Source: JAIPFM01 sp964494325
GTDB lineage: Bacteria; Planctomycetota; Phycisphaerae; Sedimentisphaerales; Anaerobacaceae
Direction of reading: 5' to 3'
Assembly (NCBI GenBank): GCA_964494325.1
Contig: CAZBTJ010000130.1
Span: forward strand, 1 to 15,552
DNA: 15,552 bases
The translations under genes were made by a program, and so were the position numbers. Under the pieces are notes generated by a model, which was not told the origin of the DNA, made no database searches, and saw only the letters and a program-made list of their open reading frames with translations. Of this stretch, positions 1 to 6,827 are shown one piece after another (position 1 is the first letter of the stretch; every line of letters starts with the position of its first letter).

Positions 1-30
1 CTAAAAACTGAAAACCAAAAACTGTACACC

Positions 31-55
31 ACAGGGCTTTTTGCAAAAGTCCTGT
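31..55 (-). terminator. Hairpin downstream of fusA, possible terminator
   Basis: An 11-bp stem (31-41 pairing with 45-55, one G-T wobble) closes on a 3-base loop, about 57 bases past the fusA stop codon. Read on the minus strand, a T-rich stretch follows, but its first T-run starts roughly 8 bases after the stem rather than directly after it. The upper half of the stem is A/T only. It may end fusA transcription, but it is not a textbook intrinsic terminator. Confidence 0.35.
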
Positions 56-111
56 CAGTAACTCAAACCCCAGGCTGTCGAAACGCAACCCATGGTCAGC
101 TTGATTCTGTC

Positions 112-2214
112 TTATTTTTTGCCTGAGTTTTGCTTTTCTTTGCGTTTCAGGATGATCTCTTCTGCCAATTTCTGTGGCACGCGGGCGTAGTGAGACATTT
201 CCATGGTAAATGTGGCCATCCCTTTGCTCATGCCACGCATGACAGTGGCGTAACCAAACATATTGGCCAAAGGCACTTCAGCTCGAATTACGGTAAAGTT
301 GTCACGGGCTTCGGTCTCAAGAATCATACCTCTTCGAGCATTGATATCCCCTACAAGGCTCCCCTGATATTCACCTGGGGTTTCAATGCCGACCGTCATG
401 ATGGGTTCCTGCAAACAGGGTTTAGACCGTCTAAAGGCTTCAATAAACGCGTCACGCCCTGCCGTGCGGAATGCCATCTCACTGGAGTCCACAGAGTGGG
501 CAGATCCGTCATCCAAACACATTTTGCAGCCCACAATCTCGTATCCTGCCAAGGGCCCCTTTTTCATGGCAGCCTGAAATCCCTTGTTCACAGCAGGGAT
601 GTAGTCACCGGGAATACGACCGCTCACAATGTTGTCTTCGAATTCATAAGTTGTATCAGCATCTGAGGGTAAGGGAATCAGACGCCCCACCACATGGGCA
701 AACTGGCCAGACCCACCGGTTTGTTTTTTGTGACGATAATTAAACGCCGACTCAACCCTCGGAGCCTCACGATAACTCACATTCGGGGCACCCACCTTCA
801 CGTTGGCTTTGAACTCACGCCGCATACGTTCAACATACACATCCAGATGCAACTCGCCCATACCGGCAATGATGGTCTCAGCCGTCTCATGACAGGTGGA
901 AACACGGAATGTGGGGTCTTCCTTCATAAAACGACTCAAGGCTTTGGCCATACGTTCCTGATCCGCACTGCTATCAGGAATCAGTGACAAACTAATCACG
1001 GGCTCAGCCACAAAAATGCTCTCCAGTGAGTAATTGGCCCCTTTGCCACACAGGGTATCACCGCTGGCACAATCCACCGCGACCAACGCCACGATATCAC
1101 CAGGCCCGGCATCCTTGACATCTTCTCTGTCATTGGCATGCATACGCACAATACGTCCAATGCGCTGCATTCGATTGGTACGGGCATTGCGATACTGCTG
1201 TCCCTTAATGACAGTCCCCTGATACACACGCAGGTAACTCAATTGTCCAAATGTCTCGTCCGCAATCTTAAAGACCATACCCACAAACGGTGCGTCAGGA
1301 TCAGCAGCCAGGGGAATTTCAGTGCCTTCATTGTCGTGGTCACGTGCGAAATTGACACGGTCCATAGGACTGGGTAAAAACTCGCATACCGCATCCATCA
1401 CCGGCTGCACCGCTTTGTTCTTAAACGCAGAGCCCAGCATCATGGGCACGATGTCGCGGTTTATGGTGGCTTCACGAACCACCTTGCGAATGAGAGACTC
1501 ACCCACTGGCTGTTCCTCCAGGAGCATCTCCATCAAGCAGTCATTAAACATGCTTAACGCTTCAAGCATTTCTTGCCTGGCAGCCTCCGCAGTTTCGGCA
1601 TATTTCTCAGGGATTGGACCTTCAATGACGTCAATCCCCATTTCACCTTCAAAGGTCAGGGCTTTCATGGTAATCAGGTCAATCACACCTACAAACTCAT
1701 CGCCCTCGCCCATGTGCAATTGAATGGGCACAATATTGAGGCCCAGTTTTTCAACAAGATCTGTACGGACACGCTCGGGATCTGCCCCGGTTCGGTCCAT
1801 TTTATTGATAAAGGCGATACGTGGCACGCGGTAACGCTTCATTTGATGATCCACAGTGACTGACTGACTCTGCACACCGCCCACGGCACACAAAATCATG
1901 ATCGCGCCATCAAGAACACGCAAAGAACGCTCTACTTCCACCGTAAAATCCACATGGCCAGGGGTGTCAATCAAGTTAACGCTCACATCTTTCCAGGCCA
2001 CCTGTGTGGCGGCTGATGTGATCGTAATCCCACGTTCACGCTCCAACTCCATGAAATCCATGGTAGCCCCCCCACCATTAGCACCCCCGCCATGCACCTC
2101 TTGCATGCGGTGGATACGTCCCGAATAAAACAAGATACGCTCACTCAGCGTGGTCTTACCTGAATCAATATGGGCAGAAATGCCAATGTTGCGTATCTTA
2201 TGAATCTTTTCCAT
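112..2214 (-). CDS. fusA: Elongation factor G, spdEFG1/mitochondrial EFG1-like type
   Basis: Cytoplasmic translational GTPase that moves tRNA and mRNA through the ribosome after peptide bond formation. At 700 residues it is normal full length. The GTPase motifs are all visible: P-loop AHIDSGKT (14-21), switch I with RGITITSAAT (61-70), DTPGH (83-87), NKMD (137-140) and GSAF (261-264). Domain III carries the KEDPTFRV stretch (431-438). Domain IV has HKKQTGGSGQF (495-505) and a tip loop with SAHSVDSSE around His573. Domain V ends with an MFGYATVMRGMSKG segment (652-664). The AHIDSGKTTLSERILFYSGR opening, rather than AHIDAGKTTTTERILFYTG, together with a glycine-rich switch I, points to the lineage called spdEFG1 in spirochaetes, planctomycetes and deltaproteobacteria, which acts as the translocase (established knowledge; subfamily assignment is inference). 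No tuf, rpsL or rpsG lies beside it. I see no strong Shine-Dalgarno before the ATG. A terminator at 2400-2443 isolates it from the gene upstream. Confidence 0.97.
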   Translation of the reverse strand: MEKIHKIRNIGISAHIDSGKTTLSERILFYSGRIHRMQEVHGGGANGGGATMDFMELERERGITITSAATQVAWKDVSVNLIDTPGHVDFTVEVERSLRVLDGAIMILCAVGGVQSQSVTVDHQMKRYRVPRIAFINKMDRTGADPERVRTDLVEKLGLNIVPIQLHMGEGDEFVGVIDLITMKALTFEGEMGIDVIEGPIPEKYAETAEAARQEMLEALSMFNDCLMEMLLEEQPVGESLIRKVVREATINRDIVPMMLGSAFKNKAVQPVMDAVCEFLPSPMDRVNFARDHDNEGTEIPLAADPDAPFVGMVFKIADETFGQLSYLRVYQGTVIKGQQYRNARTNRMQRIGRIVRMHANDREDVKDAGPGDIVALVAVDCASGDTLCGKGANYSLESIFVAEPVISLSLIPDSSADQERMAKALSRFMKEDPTFRVSTCHETAETIIAGMGELHLDVYVERMRREFKANVKVGAPNVSYREAPRVESAFNYRHKKQTGGSGQFAHVVGRLIPLPSDADTTYEFEDNIVSGRIPGDYIPAVNKGFQAAMKKGPLAGYEIVGCKMCLDDGSAHSVDSSEMAFRTAGRDAFIEAFRRSKPCLQEPIMTVGIETPGEYQGSLVGDINARRGMILETEARDNFTVIRAEVPLANMFGYATVMRGMSKGMATFTMEMSHYARVPQKLAEEIILKRKEKQNSGKK

Positions 2215-2399
2215 AACAAGCTCTATCTACTTTAATTCAAATACAAACAGCAATTTATCACGAACCAACTAAATACGTCACGTTATATGGTAAGTCATTC
2301 CCCACAAAAACCCGAATTCAGGATTAAAATAGAAGGAAGGCAACCTATCCTTGTTTATTTTAGGCTACAAGGAGAAGTATGATAATAGAATATAGTGAC

Positions 2400-2443
2400 A
2401 AAAAGCAAGAGGAAATTAATAAAATTACCAATTTCCTCTTGCT
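2400..2443 (-). terminator. Intrinsic terminator of the CotH/lamin-tail gene
   Basis: A perfect 14-bp stem (2404-2417 with 2430-2443) with a 12-base loop is followed on the minus strand by five consecutive T (2404-2400). It lies about 43 bases past the stop codon of the minus-strand gene ending at 2486. On the plus strand the hairpin is followed by AAATAG, with no U-tract, so it is directional. It implies that fusA, further downstream, is transcribed from its own promoter within about 2215-2400; I could not identify that promoter with confidence. Confidence 0.85.
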
Positions 2444-2485
2444 AAATAGTCTGTCTATTCAAACCTAATCGCTCGACGCGATTTT

Positions 2486-5400
2486 CTAATTCACAGGCAA
2501 CGCATTCGGGCCGCCCTGTGTGGTGCTTTGAAGAATGACCAATTGATCGCCGGCGATACGCCCCAGAGACACGCCCTGATCAGACGCACCAAAATCGACC
2601 TCATCCACGTACCCTGTAAGGCCATCTTGATTAGCGCCGTGCAGATAGAGAGTCTCGCCATTCGCGCTCAGACCAAACGTCGTGTGGCTGCCAGGATTGG
2701 CCATATTACCGAAATGGAAGTTTTGGCTGAACACCAGATAGCCCTCTGCGGGAATCATCGTGCCATCAGCAATACGATATTTTTCCAGATCGCCAGCATC
2801 ATCACTGAGATACCATCCACCCACATTCACAGGAGCATTGGTGTTATTCTTCAACTCAATCCAATCCGACTGACTGGCACCGGCATTGGCCAGCACTTCG
2901 TTAATCGTCACAGTGCCGGGCATCATGGCTTGAGCACTGTCGTCATACCCCGGGGTACCACCCAGCACTGAACTGGCACGCCAGGCGGCTTTACTGCCCA
3001 AGGCATCGACATCTGCTAAGTCAGGGGTGATGGCAGTCAAGGAGAAACCCAAGCCATCGGTGATTTCAATCCAGCCGTCTCCGTAACTAAATGACTGAAT
3101 CACCTGCCCCACAGCGTCCTGAAGCTCAATGCGCTCACCGTTGTTGTCAAGACTACCGAGATATTGACCGGCAATCGGCAACCCCTGACCATACATCCCT
3201 TCAAAATCTGACAGATCCCGCACCACCAAAACACGAGCCTCTGGCAGCAGGTCGTAATCCGGGAACACAAAGCTGATTCCTTGAGTAAAGGCAACACCGA
3301 CCAGATTGACGGGAGAGCCGCCCACATTGGCCAATTCTATAAACTCTCGATTGGGGTCTTCAGGCAAATTGCTGTCCATCGGATTGTACATCATTTCTGA
3401 GACACGCACAGACTCAACCACAGGGCCCACTGAGAAAGTCGCCTCATTAAGCGCACTCCAGACCTGTCCATTCAAGGCTCTGGCCTTGACCACACCAGAT
3501 TTGACCAAAGCAACAGGTCCTTCATATTTGACTGCACTGTCAGCCATGGGCACAGGCGCGGCATCACCGCTGTCCAATCCCTCCATCGCGGCACTAATCA
3601 AAAAGTCAACGCTGCCAGCCTCATTATTCAAGCCCTGAATCGATAATATGTTGGTGCCAGTTTGAAGCAAGCCCTTTTTCACAGCGATCGTGAAGGTCTC
3701 CAGTGTCAAAGCCGCAGCGGTATCACGCTCATTGGTTGCCACGGCATCCCACGACAACGATGCGGGTGCATTGGCACTGGCCACTTCCTCGCCATTGATA
3801 AACGCGACAAAACCATCGTCATACCGGATCTTGAGGTTCAACCCTCCAAACCGGCTGGGGTCTGAATCTATTTCAAAGGGGATGCGAATCAAACATGAAC
3901 TGTTCATGAAGAGCATATCATCAATGACATCAATGCCAATATAATCACTGAAATCAAGGCCGAACTCATAGCCCACACCGTTGGTCCCCAAAGTCCAGGC
4001 AGAATCATCAAAGGCATCTCCGCCCTTCCAGGCATCATCCGTCTCACCCAATGGCACGGTGGCACGTTTGGATGAAGATTCTTCCAGTAACGTGACAACC
4101 TCAATCTGGGGTGGAGGCCCAACCTCAGCCCCTGCCAAACGAGGATCAGCTCCGTCCACTGTGTAATACACAATACCGTTCGAAGAATCCAGTGTCAGCT
4201 CATCACCCACGTTGGCCAACCCACCTCGCTGTTCAATGCCATTGACTGAAAACACGGGCGACTGGACAGTCGGATACAATCCCGCCCCTGTTAATTGACC
4301 CAACACCAGGTAACTTCGCAAGTCAAGATAAGTCCCCAGCATCCAATCACGTTCCGATATCCAGGCCTCTTGAACCAGAGGCGTGCTGTGATGCATATCA
4401 CCCCATCGGGCAGATTCGGCAATGATCGCAGATTCCACGGTCCCGGCCAAGTCACTGTACAGGTTCTTTAATGCAGACGCTGACAAAACACCCTCGGCAA
4501 AGAACAAACGCTGGGCACGGTCGGCAACTCGCAATTTGTATTCATCATTGGACATCAGATAACGATGTACCAGGCCTGAACCGGAAAAATCATTGAACAG
4601 GATGTTTTTATCCAAGGGCGACCGATCCCGGCTATTGCCCATGCTGTTTTCGCTATTCCAGCTGTAGAACTTAAATCCGGTACTCAAATCGGATGTATCG
4701 CGGGCTGCCCACCAATTCTTCCAGGGCCAATCCCAATGGCCTGTCCACAGATTAACGAGCAGATAATCCACGTAATTGTCCAGGTCCAGCAGTGGGGTCA
4801 CACCCGGCAGAGGCAAGCCATTCGTATCCAGACCCTGCACCTGTTGAAACTGTTCATACGAGTTACCGGTGGCCCGGCAAATAGACAGCATTTGATTCCA
4901 TGCTTGATAATCACCCCGATGTGACTGAGCACCCACGGCCCCCACCTCACCCACATCGTAAAGCACGTCCCAATCACCCGCACTGCCGCCATAGGCCTCA
5001 GCAGACATATCTTGATCCGGACGTTCTGCGACATTATACATGCCCCAATACAATCCATTCAGATAGACATGCACAAATCGTCCGCGTGAACTGGCATGGC
5101 CAGCTTCTGCCTGCAACATGCGAGAAAACTCATCACGAATAAGCTGCGGAGTCAAGCCACCTTCCTGGGCATAACTGTCGGATTCCCCGGCACGTAAAAT
5201 CAGCGTATCAAAACTCTCTGGGCCACCTGTACCCAGCACAGGAAAATCCAAACGCGTCGGACCATACACATTTTTGAAAAGCAATCTCAGAGAATGTTTC
5301 CTGGATACAGCATGTTGTCTGAAATTCGTGCCATCAATGCGAAGACCACAATTCACATGGAAGCCCTGCTTACCGTCGGGTTCCATCCACTCGACAGACA

Positions 5401-6442
5401 CACCACGCTCCCAGGCCTGCCCCGAGGACACAGGATTCGCATAAATGCCTTCCTGACCAAACAGGGCCTCAACATCGGTCACAATGGACAGGGTTGGCAA
5501 GGACAATAACGCCTCTGCCATTTTGTCCTGATACCGAGCGTCCTGTGTCACATCCGGGTCCATCTCATAGTCAGATTCTCCAGAGACCCACTGAACAGGA
5601 AATCCCTCGGGCGTTGAAGATTGAGTGGCCACATCCTGGGCAAACACATAGGTTTGAGTATCCACATTGCTGGGGCTATAGCCCGGTTTAAAAGCTGCAG
5701 CCCTCAATACCGTAGTCTTGTCAATACGAATAGAACCGGAATAAACGTTGCCATTGCTGGGTCGTTGATCCCCCTCTTCTGAAAGATAGGGATCACTCCC
5801 GTCGAGTGTATACACAATAATCGCACCCACGGTACTGCATGACAACACCAGATCATTGGGCTCCGAGTAAAATCCACGGTTAAAGCTAAACTTTGTATCG
5901 GCCACCTCTCCCAAAAACACCGTATGATTTTCACCCAAAGGGGTTGGCTGAGCCAACTGTCGCCAATGGATGCCTGCATCGGGAAAACGGCCAAAAGACA
6001 CATCAACAATCTGGCTACCAAAGATCACCTCATCCACCAGAGTGATGCCATCAGAGGCATACACTGCCACCATTTCACCGCCAGCACTCAGCTTAAAATT
6101 CGCATGAAGACCGGAATCACCACCATCATTATCAAGCCAAACCAACAGATAGCCATTCGCACGCACAGTCGTGAGTGCCGGAATGCCCGCTGGGATCTGC
6201 CACTTTGTAGGATTTGCCGAATCGTCTGTCAGATACAATCCTGCGGTATCAAACGCGTTGTCCGACATATTCACCAACTCGACCCAATCCTCAAAATCCC
6301 CTTGAGGATCACGAACCACGGAATCGTTGGATGCCAATAGCTCATTAAGCAGGACTGGCACATCCTGAGCCATAGCCCCCTGGCAACACAAAATACCCAT
6401 CAGAATAGTAAAAAAACACCCACTCATCCACGATCTACACAT
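2486..6442 (-). CDS. Secreted multidomain protein: lamin-tail, chitobiase-type and CotH domains
   Basis: A large exported protein of 1318 residues, counted from the ATG at 6442. A signal peptide spans residues 1-25 (hydrophobic FFTILMGILCC, AMA|QD cleavage). In order: lamin-tail domain (about 29-145, opening with LLNELLASND); chitobiase/hexosaminidase C-terminal-type module (about 185-266, IVYTLDGSDP); CotH-type domain (about 315-720, with RIDGTNFRQH, YLNGLYWGMYNVAERPD and a Trp-rich NLWTGHWDWPWKNWW segment); second chitobiase-type module (VYYTVDGADP at 758-767), interrupted by a beta-rich insert (about 780-955) before it resumes; second lamin-tail domain (about 1010-1125); third (about 1178-1290). 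No PEP-CTERM or other sorting tail is visible. CotH relatives include spore-coat and atypical protein kinases, but I could not confirm catalytic residues, so kinase activity is not claimed. Start choice: an in-frame TTG at 6460 would bury the GGAGG (6454-6458) inside the gene; the ATG at 6442 sits 11 bases after it and leaves a clean signal peptide. Confidence 0.9.
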   Translation of the reverse strand: MCRSWMSGCFFTILMGILCCQGAMAQDVPVLLNELLASNDSVVRDPQGDFEDWVELVNMSDNAFDTAGLYLTDDSANPTKWQIPAGIPALTTVRANGYLLVWLDNDGGDSGLHANFKLSAGGEMVAVYASDGITLVDEVIFGSQIVDVSFGRFPDAGIHWRQLAQPTPLGENHTVFLGEVADTKFSFNRGFYSEPNDLVLSCSTVGAIIVYTLDGSDPYLSEEGDQRPSNGNVYSGSIRIDKTTVLRAAAFKPGYSPSNVDTQTYVFAQDVATQSSTPEGFPVQWVSGESDYEMDPDVTQDARYQDKMAEALLSLPTLSIVTDVEALFGQEGIYANPVSSGQAWERGVSVEWMEPDGKQGFHVNCGLRIDGTNFRQHAVSRKHSLRLLFKNVYGPTRLDFPVLGTGGPESFDTLILRAGESDSYAQEGGLTPQLIRDEFSRMLQAEAGHASSRGRFVHVYLNGLYWGMYNVAERPDQDMSAEAYGGSAGDWDVLYDVGEVGAVGAQSHRGDYQAWNQMLSICRATGNSYEQFQQVQGLDTNGLPLPGVTPLLDLDNYVDYLLVNLWTGHWDWPWKNWWAARDTSDLSTGFKFYSWNSENSMGNSRDRSPLDKNILFNDFSGSGLVHRYLMSNDEYKLRVADRAQRLFFAEGVLSASALKNLYSDLAGTVESAIIAESARWGDMHHSTPLVQEAWISERDWMLGTYLDLRSYLVLGQLTGAGLYPTVQSPVFSVNGIEQRGGLANVGDELTLDSSNGIVYYTVDGADPRLAGAEVGPPPQIEVVTLLEESSSKRATVPLGETDDAWKGGDAFDDSAWTLGTNGVGYEFGLDFSDYIGIDVIDDMLFMNSSCLIRIPFEIDSDPSRFGGLNLKIRYDDGFVAFINGEEVASANAPASLSWDAVATNERDTAAALTLETFTIAVKKGLLQTGTNILSIQGLNNEAGSVDFLISAAMEGLDSGDAAPVPMADSAVKYEGPVALVKSGVVKARALNGQVWSALNEATFSVGPVVESVRVSEMMYNPMDSNLPEDPNREFIELANVGGSPVNLVGVAFTQGISFVFPDYDLLPEARVLVVRDLSDFEGMYGQGLPIAGQYLGSLDNNGERIELQDAVGQVIQSFSYGDGWIEITDGLGFSLTAITPDLADVDALGSKAAWRASSVLGGTPGYDDSAQAMMPGTVTINEVLANAGASQSDWIELKNNTNAPVNVGGWYLSDDAGDLEKYRIADGTMIPAEGYLVFSQNFHFGNMANPGSHTTFGLSANGETLYLHGANQDGLTGYVDEVDFGASDQGVSLGRIAGDQLVILQSTTQGGPNALPVN

Positions 6443-6498
6443 AACGGCATGATCCTCCAATGTACGCGTTTATCTGGCGATAAACCGCAAATTCCAAT

Positions 6499-6525
6499 AT
6501 TATAGCTGTTAAAAGAAGTATTATA
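6499..6525 (-). promoter_or_regulatory. Tandem TATAAT boxes upstream of the CotH-type gene
   Basis: On the minus strand the string GCTATAATA occurs twice, at 6527-6519 and 6506-6498, exactly 21 bases apart. Each contains a perfect -10 hexamer. Neither has a good -35 hexamer at 16-18 bases (the best is GTGAAG for the outer one), so at most one is likely to be the working promoter, or both need an activator. The leader to the ATG at 6442 would be about 50-70 bases. Confidence 0.35.
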
Positions 6526-6758
6526 GCAAATTCAGACAAAAACTTCACATACTAAAAGACGGCGGTTCTTCCCTATTGTTACATCAAAACCGAATTTAGA
6601 CAATAATATAGAAGAAGAGGTTATTCGTATGCGCCTGTGTATGTGCCAGAAGACAGATCAACCTTGATCAGGAAAACACAGTTACGCGCCGCCAACGGCC
6701 TGCTGAATGCCGAACACAAAACATACTGCGTCCCGCTAACCACCTTATTTTACCGCAC

Positions 6759-6787
6759 TTGACACGGTTTGGGGCAGTCCGTATGAT
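6759..6787 (+). promoter_or_regulatory. Sigma-70-type promoter of ileS
   Basis: TTGACA (6759-6764), a 17-base spacer and TATGAT (6782-6787) form a near-consensus housekeeping promoter. Initiation about 7 bases further on gives a leader of about 33 bases before the ileS ATG. The quality of the match suggests strong constitutive expression, as expected for a tRNA synthetase. Confidence 0.85.
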
Positions 6788-6827
6788 AGGCGGTTTATAA
6801 TTTCTGTCATAGTTTGAGGATTATCTG

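Larger units (their letters stand above)
6443..6827. other. Divergent intergenic region between the CotH-type gene and ileS
   Basis: These 385 bases separate two divergent genes and hold no convincing ORF. The left part is A/T-rich and carries tandem minus-strand TATAAT hexamers. The middle has a short interrupted palindrome, GATCAA-CC-TTGATC (6656-6669). The right part carries the ileS promoter (6759-6787) and Shine-Dalgarno GAGGA (6816-6820). The transcribed leader before ileS would be only about 30 bases, too short for a T-box or other riboswitch. Confidence 0.6.

Noticed and set aside
2379..2468. A 29-codon plus-strand ORF (MIIEYSDKKQEEINK...) with AAGGAG four bases before its ATG
   Set aside because: It overlaps the long terminator stem of the minus-strand gene, which explains much of its sequence; the Shine-Dalgarno spacing is short, and I found no plus-strand promoter for it. 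Ribosome profiling could revive it.
6630..6668. A 12-codon ORF upstream of ileS that could be a leader peptide
   Set aside because: It contains no isoleucine codons, lies upstream of the ileS promoter at 6759 and so would not be in the ileS transcript, and has only a weak ribosome site.
6793..6827. T-box or other riboswitch controlling ileS
   Set aside because: The promoter is so close that the leader is only about 30 bases, with no room for a specifier stem or antiterminator.
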